Notes under the pieces: model-generated
Told to the model about the DNA's origin: nothing
The model's database searches: none
The model's input: the letters and a program-made list of their open reading frames with translations, nothing else
Part shown: piece by piece, positions 1 through 9,514 of the stretch
Position numbering within the stretch: the stretch's first letter is position 1
Layout of the letters: the number at the start of each line of letters is the position of its first letter
Position numbers and translations under genes: made by a program
Assembly: GCA_013138965.1 (NCBI GenBank)
Contig: WTBT01000042.1
Span: 1 to 64,000 of the forward strand
Reading direction: 5' to 3'
Origin: Candidatus Aegiribacteria sp.
Lineage (GTDB): Bacteria > Fermentibacterota > Fermentibacteria > Fermentibacterales > JCC-6
Length of the DNA: 64,000 bases

Positions 1-2
1 TT

Positions 3-170
3 ATACCATTGACACCAACCATAGCGTATCGATCGACATCCCTGCCCCAACCATTCAATGGAGACCCAGCAGATCAGATCATTGTGGCAACAGCCAGAGA
101 GGAAAACGCTACAATATTGACCAAGGATAAGATCATACGGAAGTACGAGCATGTTCGAAGTCTTTGGTAG
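3..170 (+). CDS. PIN-domain (VapC-type) protein, C-terminal part, truncated by window edge
   Basis: Open frame 3-170 reads IPLTPTIAYRSTSLPQPFNGDPADQIIVATAREENATILTKDKIIRKYEHVRSLW*, matching the VapC C-terminal pattern (GDPADxIIVATA...ILTKD..I). Confidence 0.8.
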   Translation: MPLTPTIAYRSTSLPQPFNGDPADQIIVATAREENATILTKDKIIRKYEHVRSLW

Positions 171-414
171 AGTGGATAGAAAACAGTTCCGGTAAAACTC
201 ACCCTACCAGACCCTCGGTCAGGCTTGATCTTCGATTTATGGTCCGAATCAACAACTTCTCTACAGAAGTAAAAAAAACCCCCATGAAGGGGGCATTCAC
301 TGCAATGGCTGGGCATCTTGATAGATTATCGAACTATCTTCGAATTTTCAAAGGGTTGTAACAATAAAGTTGTGCTTGATCTGGTTTTGTTTATAATCTG
401 AGGAAAGTTTAATT

Positions 415-434
415 CCCCGCCCCTTGGGGCGGGG
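415..434. terminator. GC-rich hairpin, terminator-like
   Basis: CCCCGCCCCTTGGGGCGGGG perfect inverted repeat followed by a T-rich stretch. Confidence 0.5.
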
Positions 435-495
435 AGCTTCTTGATTTTATTATCATCAATAACAGGGATTCATCTATGGAGAGGGAATCATAGAA

Positions 496-2427
496 TTGAT
501 CAGGAATTCATCTTGCCGTTCACAGGGACTATTTATCCTTGCGATCTTCGCAGCCTTCAGCTCGTGTGAGAAATACAACCATACAACTGAGGAAACATCA
601 GATCCTGGTAATTCTGCAGTTATTGAGGACACCACCATTATTGCGGAAACAGCATCAACGGATTCTTGCTATATCACCGGCGCATTAAACGCTTTTAGTG
701 AACCATTAATTGGTGCTACAGTTTTGATTCAAGGCACTCCGTTGGGAGCGATGACAAATTCGGACGGTCGATTCCTCGTTACTACATCAGCGGGAGCGTA
801 TCGGCTTGTATTGAGTATGGTGGGAATGAATAACAGATACGTTCTCACAGAATTCATTGATCCTGGAGATACTCTTGATGTTGGAGATATTCAATTATCA
901 CCGGAATTCTCTCCTCCCAGTCGAGTTTATTCTCAAGATACTTCCATAGTCGTAGATCTGATTACGGGCTTTGATGCAGATAGTCTGCAGGGATTTGCAG
1001 TATACGACGGAAAGAATATAAGACGGCAAATGCGGCATTACATCACTGATAACGGGATCGTCAGATTCTACCCATCTCGCTATAGGCGCTTCGAAGCGTT
1101 ATGGAGCCTTCCTCATCTTGGCAAACGTACAATTGAGCAAGTTGTTTATAATGATGGCATAACTTCAATCGAGATAGATGCTGATGTAGTCTTTGACAGT
1201 CTTGCCTATTCCTCAATGGAGCACCCCTTTCAGATCGCTGAAGCAACTCCAGATGAGTGGGTGACCGAAGGGGTCACCTTCGATCGGAGAATCTACGATA
1301 CTGCTGATTTCGGTCAGGACAGTCTGGTGGGCTATGGATTTCTCGGGTGTAGGGCAAATATGAACCAGGATGGAAGCTGGAATGCCGTCGTTGGATACTG
1401 CCTTTCAATTGCGTTATTCGGAAGTGAGAACACACAGGATCTAGTGGAACTGGATTATCCCATCAGGGAAATGCTATTCTCTCCAAGCGGGTTATATATC
1501 ATTGGAAAACCAATCACGGGTTCTCCCTCAGAAGAAAGACCCTGTATCCTATTCAACTCCTTAGATTCTAGTGTATTGGAATACTATCCCTTTCAGTCAA
1601 CTGTAACCGAAGTCACGGGAACAGGATCCGGTTCCACAATAATCATCTATCGACCAAATCGTATGGACCAGCTTGGCAACGACGGTTCATTGATGTCGAT
1701 TGTAGGAGATTCAATAGTGACCTTCACAGGTAGTTATGAAACGGTAAGATCGTTCAGGATCTCTGATGCTGTGCCAGAGGATTACGCAACCTTTAGTCCG
1801 AAGGTCAGTTACGATCATGTATTCAGATCGTCTGATTGTTCCAAACTGATCCTGCCTTTGGAGTATAGAGAGACTGGATCGTTTCCTTCGGAGCTCCTGT
1901 TATGCATGGACTCATCCGGGAACAGGCTGTGGAGTATTCCTGGAAGAAGTATTCGATGGTCTGCTTCTGCGAATTGCGAATGTATTGCCTGTTGGAGTAT
2001 TTCTGGGCATTTCTCCATACATGAAGGAGCATCCGCTGATACTGTCTGGAAAACAACCTTTGAACAATGCCCTAGAAAAGTCGCCTTCTCCGAATCAGGG
2101 ACACTTGTTACGATAGCTTTCTCGGACAGAACAACATCACGCTTTGAAATTCGGGAAACCAGGACTGGTAACTTATTATATTCAGAGAGGGATTCAGATT
2201 GGGTACCTTGCCGTATTACAGATGAAGGTTTCTGTCTTCTTTCAAATGAGGGTAGGTTCATGCTCATCTCCTCTGCTGGAGAACCTATATGGTTGAGTCC
2301 TCAGAGAGGACAAGGGATTATCGATTTGAAGGCATTTATGTCAAATGGTTGGATCAAGTTGATCTACATGGATGGCAGAAATCTTAATGTACTGAGTTTT
2401 GCTGCTCAGCATGAAAATGCAGACTAA
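496..2427 (+). CDS. Lipoprotein with carboxypeptidase-regulatory-like domain and propeller-like C-terminal region
   Basis: Signal peptide with lipobox (AAFSSC); YITGALNAFSEPLIGATVLIQGTPLGAMTNSDGRF motif; TTG start with upstream GGAG. Confidence 0.6.
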   Translation: MIRNSSCRSQGLFILAIFAAFSSCEKYNHTTEETSDPGNSAVIEDTTIIAETASTDSCYITGALNAFSEPLIGATVLIQGTPLGAMTNSDGRFLVTTSAGAYRLVLSMVGMNNRYVLTEFIDPGDTLDVGDIQLSPEFSPPSRVYSQDTSIVVDLITGFDADSLQGFAVYDGKNIRRQMRHYITDNGIVRFYPSRYRRFEALWSLPHLGKRTIEQVVYNDGITSIEIDADVVFDSLAYSSMEHPFQIAEATPDEWVTEGVTFDRRIYDTADFGQDSLVGYGFLGCRANMNQDGSWNAVVGYCLSIALFGSENTQDLVELDYPIREMLFSPSGLYIIGKPITGSPSEERPCILFNSLDSSVLEYYPFQSTVTEVTGTGSGSTIIIYRPNRMDQLGNDGSLMSIVGDSIVTFTGSYETVRSFRISDAVPEDYATFSPKVSYDHVFRSSDCSKLILPLEYRETGSFPSELLLCMDSSGNRLWSIPGRSIRWSASANCECIACWSISGHFSIHEGASADTVWKTTFEQCPRKVAFSESGTLVTIAFSDRTTSRFEIRETRTGNLLYSERDSDWVPCRITDEGFCLLSNEGRFMLISSAGEPIWLSPQRGQGIIDLKAFMSNGWIKLIYMDGRNLNVLSFAAQHENAD

Positions 2428-2490
2428 GCAGTAGGACATACTCAAAACCTATACTATTAAGCAATAAAGGCTACAGACATTTCTGTTTGG

Positions 2491-2991
2491 CTATAGATCT
2501 TCAAGGACTACAGCAGCAATACGCTGTGCAGATATTCTTTTCAGGCTTTCATTGATTTCAGTTTTTTCTTCTTCTGAGATTATATTTTGAGATATTGCCA
2601 AATCGAGAAGATTGTCTGTAGTAAGGAGATGATTTGGTCCGAGTCTGTCAAATATGGTTTTGGGCACTCTCTTTTTGTCGTCGGTACAAACTATCCAGTT
2701 GTTTTCAGTAGCCAGTGCGATACAGGATGATTCCCCTTTACCAAGGCGTTTGTTCAGTTTGATATAGTCTTCAATTAGATGTGGTTGGGTTAGATCGACC
2801 ACACTGATCAAGCCGGTGGTGATGCAGTGTTGTACTTTTTCCTTTTGGGCTTCGTTTGTGATTTCCATGATCACATGTTCAGTTGTCAGAAATTCGATGT
2901 TTGAAATTTGCTCAAGAATATCAAGTTTTTCCACATTGGATAAATTTATCAGAACACATGCATCAAGAATAATCACAGTTTTTGTGGTCAT
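2491..2991 (-). CDS. PIN-like (DUF3368-type) putative toxin
   Basis: MTTKTVIILDACVLINLSNVEKLDIL... GKGESSCIALA ... VCTDDKK: PIN acidic residues. Start overlaps the upstream gene's stop (ATGA). Confidence 0.7.
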   Translation of the reverse strand: MTTKTVIILDACVLINLSNVEKLDILEQISNIEFLTTEHVIMEITNEAQKEKVQHCITTGLISVVDLTQPHLIEDYIKLNKRLGKGESSCIALATENNWIVCTDDKKRVPKTIFDRLGPNHLLTTDNLLDLAISQNIISEEEKTEINESLKRISAQRIAAVVLEDL

Positions 2992-4202
2992 GCAGAACCA
3001 AAGGTTTGAATGATGGCGAATGCCCGCTCTGTGCTGATTCCAGTAAGTGAGGCTATTTCCATACATTTACCGCTGCTTATTTCATTTCTGCGAAGGGCTT
3101 CAAGAGCCATATTGAATACCCTGATTCTGAAAGTGTCGGTTGCCTGAAAACCAGTTTCAATTTCCGTTTCCTTCATAAGAGCTCGAAGATGCTTGCCATA
3201 GGGCCCATGATTCTCTTTTAGAAGGCGGTCAAGTTCATCGTTGGACAGAAAATTGGTGTTTTTCAGTCTGTAGAGCATTGTTGGAATACTCACACCAAAC
3301 CACATGGACATCCCGGCAACTTCAAAAAGTTGAATAGATTGTTCAGACCTGATGTTTCTTTTGTGAATTGCAAGTGATTCATTTTCGTCATAGATGGATT
3401 CTTCATCCCGTGAGGGGAATCCTTTTCCCAGTTCATGAACCTTATCTCTGCAGATGTCATCAGGCACAAGAAAATGAGCAGTAAAGGCGTTTGCCCGCAC
3501 TTCCAGAAGTTCACTATTCTTACTTAGATAGCTTACTGATACCGGTCTTTCTGTGTCCAGTATTGCATGACAGTACTCGTGGACAAGGGAAAATCTGATT
3601 CTAACTCCGGGATGGTCAGAGTTTACAAAAATGAAGAGTCCTGTGGCTTTCTCCGCAATTGTAAACCCGGAAATATCCTCTGGCATTTTTACTTGTCCAA
3701 TAAGAATGTCCTGGGACTCTATAAGTTTAATCACATCAGTAATTGGCTGATGTCCAAGGTTCAATCGATTTCTTTCCTGACCGGCAATTCTTATGCCCTG
3801 TTCCTTTGCCTCCCATTTGCTTGCCGGTGGCTTTAGCAGATAAGATGCTCTGGTTAAGGGACCGCCCTCAATTTTTAGAATGTTCCTCAGGTTTTTGCTT
3901 TCCCGTCCGAGTTTCAGACAATTCGCAACACACTCTTTCAGCTCAGAGTTAGTATTCAGGTCAGTATTTGCCCGAAACAGAATCGCTACAGGATCCCCGG
4001 CGGTTTGTTTTTCTTTAAAGAAAACCAGTGGATCACAGCCAAAGAAGTCGGCTATCTTCTCAAGGGTAACAGAGTCAATAACCCTGTTACCCAGTTCCAT
4101 TTGTGCTACTGTTGCTCTCGAGGTTTTCAAGTATGCTGCCAGATCATCCTGAGAGTAGCAGAATTTCTCTCTAAGCTGTCTGACCTTTGTTCCAAGTTTC
4201 AT
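2988..4202 (-). CDS. XRE-family HTH regulator with ImmA/IrrE metallopeptidase domain
   Basis: N-terminal HTH (LREKFCYSQDDLAAYLKTSRATVAQMELGNR) and zinc-peptidase motif (FSLVHEYCHAILD). Confidence 0.85.
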   Translation of the reverse strand: MKLGTKVRQLREKFCYSQDDLAAYLKTSRATVAQMELGNRVIDSVTLEKIADFFGCDPLVFFKEKQTAGDPVAILFRANTDLNTNSELKECVANCLKLGRESKNLRNILKIEGGPLTRASYLLKPPASKWEAKEQGIRIAGQERNRLNLGHQPITDVIKLIESQDILIGQVKMPEDISGFTIAEKATGLFIFVNSDHPGVRIRFSLVHEYCHAILDTERPVSVSYLSKNSELLEVRANAFTAHFLVPDDICRDKVHELGKGFPSRDEESIYDENESLAIHKRNIRSEQSIQLFEVAGMSMWFGVSIPTMLYRLKNTNFLSNDELDRLLKENHGPYGKHLRALMKETEIETGFQATDTFRIRVFNMALEALRRNEISSGKCMEIASLTGISTERAFAIIQTFGSA

Positions 4203-4232
4203 TATTACCTGTCACCTCCAGGTTGTATCCAG

Positions 4233-4670
4233 CTACAAATTGATTCCAGCTGGAGTAAGGGAATCAAGAGCGAGATGAGACATGTAACCGGCTGATAGTC
4301 CCATAAGGAAACCTGTCAACAGCTCGTTACAGGCGACTTTCATTATGGTTTCAACAGGGATATCATATCCGTATTGAATGTACCTGTCAGCAGTGTTCTG
4401 CAGTTGTTTGCGGGAAGTTCTTAGATTACGGACAGCTATTTGCACTATTGCAGCTCCCGTGAGTGCAGCAATTATAGAGTGCCCCGATTTGCGATGGTTT
4501 GGAGAATCCGTGGGGTCGAAAATGTCAGCTAACTGCCCTCCTGTATAACCACCTGCAGCAGAGCCCATCAGCTCTGTCATGCTGAAACGATTCTCTGACT
4601 TCTGATTTGCTATCGAGTACAATATTCCTATAACTGTTCCAGTAGTAGTATGCGTTTTCCTGTTTGGCAT
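4233..4670 (-). CDS. Small membrane/YdjM-like putative metal-dependent hydrolase
   Basis: H-x-T-T-G, FDPTDSPNHRKSGHS and MSHLALDSLTP motifs reminiscent of YdjM/DUF457-like proteins. Confidence 0.4.
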   Translation of the reverse strand: MPNRKTHTTTGTVIGILYSIANQKSENRFSMTELMGSAAGGYTGGQLADIFDPTDSPNHRKSGHSIIAALTGAAIVQIAVRNLRTSRKQLQNTADRYIQYGYDIPVETIMKVACNELLTGFLMGLSAGYMSHLALDSLTPAGINL

Positions 4671-4741
4671 TTTTCACCTCCTTTCATTGGAAACTAATAG
4701 CTTTGACGATAAATGTCAATAATTAACATAATACGTTAAAC

Positions 4742-5640
4742 CGGGAAGTACACGCCTTCAGAGGTGCAAAAGATGTCCATTGATTGGGGACTTAGCAGCC
4801 AGAGCGGCAAGCCGATTGCTCTGAGCAAGATTCCCTTCATACTCAAGAATCCATTCTACATCGGATTGTTCAGCTACAAGGGGGAGATCCATGAAGGGAA
4901 ACATGAAGCCATAGTTTCCAGCGAATTGTTCGGGGAGGTTCAGAAAGTTCTCAAACGGAACTCTCGGGGAGGTTATCGCAAGGATGAGCGTTTTCCTTTC
5001 CGGCGGCTTATCACTTGTGGTCATTGCGGCTGCGCTATCACCGCCGGTACACAGAAGAAGCACAATTACTATCACTGCGGAAAACGCCGCGGCCCGTGCA
5101 GCCTTAAAACAATTCGCGAGGAAGCTCTGACTTCACTTCTGCGTCAGAGTATTCTCCGTGTTTCCCTCTCGGATCATTGTACCGAATGGATGTTTTCACA
5201 GATCGATGAACTGATGTATCAGGAGATGGAGCAGGTGGAGGATATCATCAGTTCAAAGAAACTTCGGCTTGCCAATCTGCAATCTAAGATAGAGCGCCTT
5301 CTCGACATTTACCTGGACGGTTCCCTTACTCGCGACGAATACACCGCTCGCAAGGAACAGTATGTCCTCGAGAAGACTGCTCTTACCTCTCAGATTGCAG
5401 AATATGAAGCGGGAGAAGCTTCGCGGTTTAAACCTGCGCGTGATTTCATAAGTGCTTCCAGGTTCAACCGCCTGGGCTGTGAATCTTGAGGATCTGAAAG
5501 ATTTCCATAAAAACATCGGTTCAAACCTCAGATTGGTCTCCCCTCTTTCTTCGATTAGCTTTCGGGTACTGGTTGCGGATGGACAGCGCAAAACCAGTCG
5601 GGGACAGATGTCCCCACTCGTGGATTTTGGGGGATTGAGC
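4742..5640 (+). pseudogene. Serine recombinase remnant lacking the catalytic N-terminus and frameshifted near 5450
   Basis: Frame after TAA reads TGKYTPSEVQKMSIDWGLSSQSGKPIALSKIPFILKNPFYIGLFSYKGE...LITCGHCGCAITAGTQKKHNYYHCGKR (recombinase zinc beta ribbon). C-terminal DFHKNIGSNLRLVSPLSSISFRV continues in another frame. Confidence 0.8.
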
Positions 5641-5842
5641 TCAAAGACAGACAAGCCACTCAGCCTTCATACCGATGTTTCCGGACTCAGAAGTCTCCTT
5701 TGCGTTTGGACTCAAGAGTTTCTGTTCTCTCGGATCGAAATCAGATCGAGTTCTGCAGATTCAATACCCGATGCCGTGGAAAATGCTCGCGGAACGCGAG
5801 TCATTTTTGGAAAATGATGCGATTTCTGAGAATCTGCTGAAC

Positions 5843-5934
5843 TGGCGGAGGGGGTGGGATTCGAACCCACGGACCCCGCATAGGGGGTCAACGGTTTTCG
5901 AGACCGTCCCGTTCAACCGCTCCGGCACCCCTCC
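5843..5934 (-). tRNA. tRNA-Ser (anticodon CGA)
   Basis: Reverse complement GGAGGGGTGCCGGAGCGGTTGAACGGGACGGTCTCGAAAACCGTTGACCCCCTATGCGGGGTCCGTGGGTTCGAATCCCACCCCCTCCGCCA folds with long variable arm; anticodon loop CTCGAAA. Confidence 0.95.
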
Positions 5935-5960
5935 GCGGGACAAGAATATGCCGTGAGGGA

Positions 5961-6945
5961 GTGATTTCAGCAAGTGCGGGTGATTCAGGTTAAATTTGCG
6001 CCGGAAACTCAATAACCTATTATTAGACTATGGATAAAGGATGCTGACAACAAAAACCCTTATGGTTATAGTTCAGCAGATCAGAATTGCTTTTTCAAGG
6101 AGAAATTATATGAACAATACAGTTGTGCTCTTTTCTGCACTTGCATTGACTCTGCTCATTGCTTCCTGTCTTCCTGAAGACCAGGCGCCGGGTACCGGCC
6201 CGGATTTCAGTACGGAGCTTCTGGTGGATACGGGTCGTACATATGGAGAGCTGGTTGCTGGAGAGAGTTCCACATTCACTCTCAGATGGACAGCCGCCGA
6301 TGATGCTGAGTGGTACGATATCAGAATATCTCCCCATCCCATCAACGATTCAAACTGGGATACCGCGCTGAGAATTGACTCTATTCCAGCAAGCGATACA
6401 ACTGATATGATTGCTTATGTGCAGGTGCAACCAGAGGTTTTTGCGAATACATGCATCTCATGCGGATTGTGTGTTGAAGCATGCCCTCAGGACGCCATGA
6501 GCCTTATTGACGGTAAAGCGGTAATCGATCTCAGCAAGTGTACTGCCTGCGGTGAATGCGTGAAAGTATGCCCTGTCAACGCGATTACCGACAGCCGTTT
6601 CGGGCAGTCTTACTACTTTGCGATGAGGGCCATGGGTTCAGGAAATACTCAATCCGAGGTTGTTTCAGCCTCGGGAAGCTACAGGCTTCGATACATGAAC
6701 CTTGAGTCCTGGTGTGGCAACTGTGCGTACAACTGTTTCATACTGCTTCCTGAATGCGGACCCGGATGCCCTGTAGACGCTATCTGGTACACACCCGCTG
6801 GGCAGGATTCCGGTCTTGTACATATTGATTATGATCTTTGCATAGACTGCGGCCAGTGCTATATCCAGTGCCATGAGTACGGGCAATGGTCGATAATGAA
6901 GGAGGTGGTTGCTGAATGAAAACACTGATACCGGCAGTTATGATT
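5961..6945 (+). repeat. Direct repeat unit 1 (~1 kb, upstream region plus polyferredoxin gene)
   Basis: Near-identical to 8055-9045, including the leader GGATGCTGACAACAAAAA..CTTATAGTTCAGCAGATCAGAATTGCTTTTTCAAGGAGAAATTATATGAACAATAC. Confidence 0.9.
6110..6919 (+). CDS. Lipoprotein polyferredoxin, copy 1 (beta-sandwich-like N-domain plus multiple 4Fe-4S motifs)
   Basis: Lipobox LLIASC; CISCGLCVEACPQDAMSLIDGKAVIDLSKCTACGECVKVCPVNAI and CIDCGQCYIQC; RBS AAGGAGA upstream of ATG 6110. Confidence 0.85.
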   Translation: MNNTVVLFSALALTLLIASCLPEDQAPGTGPDFSTELLVDTGRTYGELVAGESSTFTLRWTAADDAEWYDIRISPHPINDSNWDTALRIDSIPASDTTDMIAYVQVQPEVFANTCISCGLCVEACPQDAMSLIDGKAVIDLSKCTACGECVKVCPVNAITDSRFGQSYYFAMRAMGSGNTQSEVVSASGSYRLRYMNLESWCGNCAYNCFILLPECGPGCPVDAIWYTPAGQDSGLVHIDYDLCIDCGQCYIQCHEYGQWSIMKEVVAE

Positions 6946-6995
6946 CATTGCTGCTTCGTTCATCTATTCCTGCAGCATTTATTGATCCTCCCGAT
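6916..6995 (+). pseudogene. Deleted remnant of the second ferredoxin gene (homologous to 9020-9300)
   Basis: ATGAAAACACTGATACCGGCAGTTATGATTCATTGCTGCTTCGTT...CAGCATTTATTGATCCTCCCGATAA aligns in pieces to 9020-9043, ~9138-9162 and ~9250-9290. Confidence 0.75.
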
Positions 6996-7288
6996 AACAG
7001 AACCAAAGTGATTAAACAGGATGCTGAGTTCCTGGCCACATCTTGAATATTGGCAGGATAGTACCCTGTCATGAAATATATGTCGGTATAATGCGCCGCT
7101 ATCCTGAGTTTCAGCAAGGCACTGGTTTATGCGCATAGCACTGCTATGTAATTGAACCAGTAACGCAGCTGGGGCTCTGGAGAGCAAGCAGAATGCGACA
7201 GTTATTCCTTGACAGGGTAATAGAAGGAATTTCAATCCAACAAGCATGCAGTTCCTGCATTCGCTATCTGCTCATTAACCGGTTGCCC

Positions 7289-7810
7289 CTACTCGCTGGA
7301 GTACTCGGCGGCGTTCTCCTGACCCTTGTAATCATCCCAGGACTGTACTTCCCCTGATAAGTAGACCTGACCCTGGTTGGGAAAATGCGCCTGTATGAAC
7401 ACCCATTGCCGGTCAATACCAACATGTTCTTCTATTGCTGCGGCGAGGTTGGTCATCATGGAGGCAATCAGTTCATTCGTGAAAAAACCGGGTACGTAAA
7501 GATCCACAAGAATAGGATAATCAGTTCTCTTCTCCCCCATGCAGATGACGTTGGTCATGGGCACCCAGTAATAAGTAATGTATTGCTCTTCAATGCCGGT
7601 ATCTCGGGAAACATCCGCGCTGATTCCCGCCAGCACTTCATCCACATCTCCGTCAATGGGAAGAGCACAAATTTTCACCATTGGATCCGCTGCATACAAA
7701 CCCTCATGTGATGCAAGCTCTTCGTTGCAGGGCAGTGTACCTCCCTGCAATACTCCGACCACAAACACGATGGTAAACAAACACATGCCGAAAGAACTTC
7801 CTGCTTTCAT
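7289..7810 (-). CDS. Exported protein with tautomerase/MIF-like tandem domains
   Basis: Strong RBS AAGGAGG before ATG 7810; hydrophobic signal; two P-x-[IV]-x... repeats (PMVKICALPIDGDVDEVLAGISADVSRDTGI and PILVDLYVPGFFTNELIASMMTNLAAAIEEHVGI). Confidence 0.45.
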   Translation of the reverse strand: MKAGSSFGMCLFTIVFVVGVLQGGTLPCNEELASHEGLYAADPMVKICALPIDGDVDEVLAGISADVSRDTGIEEQYITYYWVPMTNVICMGEKRTDYPILVDLYVPGFFTNELIASMMTNLAAAIEEHVGIDRQWVFIQAHFPNQGQVYLSGEVQSWDDYKGQENAAEYSSE

Positions 7811-8054
7811 TAAACTCCTCCTTGGAATTCGGGACAATTTCAGTTTAGACACTGATTCGTTAATGAATACTATTTTCCTTGTCGCTTATCCAGCCCCTGC
7901 TTTCTGCCTGGGATAACAATATTGAGGACAGCCCTGCTCAAAGGAATAAGGGTTAATGAGCACTCAGAAAAATGTTCAAGCACACGGCTGTTCACAGAAG
8001 TCATGAAGCAGAACGACCCACAGCTGTTCATCCGGCTTCAACAGCAAATGGGGT

Positions 8055-9045
8055 GGGATTTCAGAAAGTGCAGTTGATTCAGGTAAATTACACCGGGAAC
8101 TTAATAAATTATTATCTGTCTATGAATACAGGATGCTGACAACAAAAATCCTTATGCTTATAGTTCAGCAGATCAGAATTGCTTTTTCAAGGAGAAATTA
8201 TATGAACAATACGGTTACGCTCTTTTCTGTACTTGCATTGACTCTTCTCATGGCTTCCTGTCTCCCTGAAGATCAGGCGCCGGGTACCGGCCCGGATTTC
8301 AGTACGGAGCTTCTGGTGGATACAGGCCGTACATATGGAGAGCTGGTTGCTGGAGAGAGTTCCACGTTTACTCTCAGATGGACAGCCGCCGATGATGCTG
8401 AGTGGTACGATATCAGAATATCCCCCCATCCCATCAACGATTCAAACTGGGGTACCGCGCTGAGAATTGACTCTATTCCAGCAAGCGATACAACTGATAT
8501 GATTGCTTATGTGCAGGTGCAGCCTGAAGTATTTAAGAATACATGCATTTCGTGCGGACAGTGTGTTGAAGCATGCCCCCAGGACGCCATGAGCCTTATT
8601 GACGGTAAAGCGGTAATCGATCTCAGCAAGTGTACTGCCTGCGGTGAATGTGTTAGAGTCTGCCCTGTAAACGCGATTACCGACAGCCGTTTCGGGCAGT
8701 CTTACTACTTTGCGATGAGGGCCATGGGTTCAGGCAATACGCGGTCTGAGGTTGTTTCAGCCTCGGGAAGATACAGGCTTCGTTACATGAACCTCGATAC
8801 CTGGTGTGGTGACTGTGCTTACGAGTGTTTCATACTGCTGGATTCATGCGGCCCCGGCTGCCCTGTCGACGCTATCTGGTACACACCGGACTGGAACACA
8901 CCCGGAGTGGATTCCGGTCTGATACATATCGATTATGACCTTTGCATAGATTGCGGCCAGTGCTTTATTCAGTGCCATGAGTACGGGCTCTGGTCAATAA
9001 TGAAGGAGGTGGTTGCTGAATGAAAACACTGATACCGGCAGTTAT
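8055..9045 (+). repeat. Direct repeat unit 2
   Basis: See unit 1 at 5961-6945. Confidence 0.9.
8202..9023 (+). CDS. Lipoprotein polyferredoxin, copy 2
   Basis: Lipobox LLMASC; CISCGQCVEACP...CTACGECVRVCP and CIDCGQCFIQC; stop overlaps next ATG. Confidence 0.87.
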   Translation: MNNTVTLFSVLALTLLMASCLPEDQAPGTGPDFSTELLVDTGRTYGELVAGESSTFTLRWTAADDAEWYDIRISPHPINDSNWGTALRIDSIPASDTTDMIAYVQVQPEVFKNTCISCGQCVEACPQDAMSLIDGKAVIDLSKCTACGECVRVCPVNAITDSRFGQSYYFAMRAMGSGNTRSEVVSASGRYRLRYMNLDTWCGDCAYECFILLDSCGPGCPVDAIWYTPDWNTPGVDSGLIHIDYDLCIDCGQCFIQCHEYGLWSIMKEVVAE

Positions 9046-9514
9046 ACTTGTTCTTGTCTCAACTGTTACGGCTTCCCTTACATTCTCGCAGGATGCCGGC
9101 GGAAGCGTCATCCAGTGGGACCCGTTTGAAGGCAGCTATGATTCACTGGTGCTTCGTTGCTCGGAGACAGTGTACGAAACAGAAGATCCCGGCTGGGGAA
9201 TCGTTCTCGCGACCGTATACCCCGATTCCAGCGGGGAATTTCCAGCATCCGTTCAGATTCCGGGAGCATTTATTGTTGACCCTGATAAATGCATTGCATG
9301 CGGCATTTGCATAAATCAATGCCCTACAGACGCAATAACAGAGGATATAGATGGAAAGGCTGTTATCGATCCCGATCTTTGCATAGCCTGCGGAATATGT
9401 GCGAACGTATGTCCTGTGGATGCCATTTTCGTACCATCTTCCGGTTTGTATTACGGTCTGTTCGGGGTATACGAAGAGAGTGTTGAGGAGTTTATCCAGG
9501 AGTCAGTTCAATGA
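9020..9514 (+). CDS. Secreted 2x[4Fe-4S] ferredoxin-like protein
   Basis: Sec-type signal MKTLIPAVILVLVSTVTASLTFS; CIACGICINQCPTDAI...CIACGICANVCPVDAI. Confidence 0.87.
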   Translation: MKTLIPAVILVLVSTVTASLTFSQDAGGSVIQWDPFEGSYDSLVLRCSETVYETEDPGWGIVLATVYPDSSGEFPASVQIPGAFIVDPDKCIACGICINQCPTDAITEDIDGKAVIDPDLCIACGICANVCPVDAIFVPSSGLYYGLFGVYEESVEEFIQESVQ

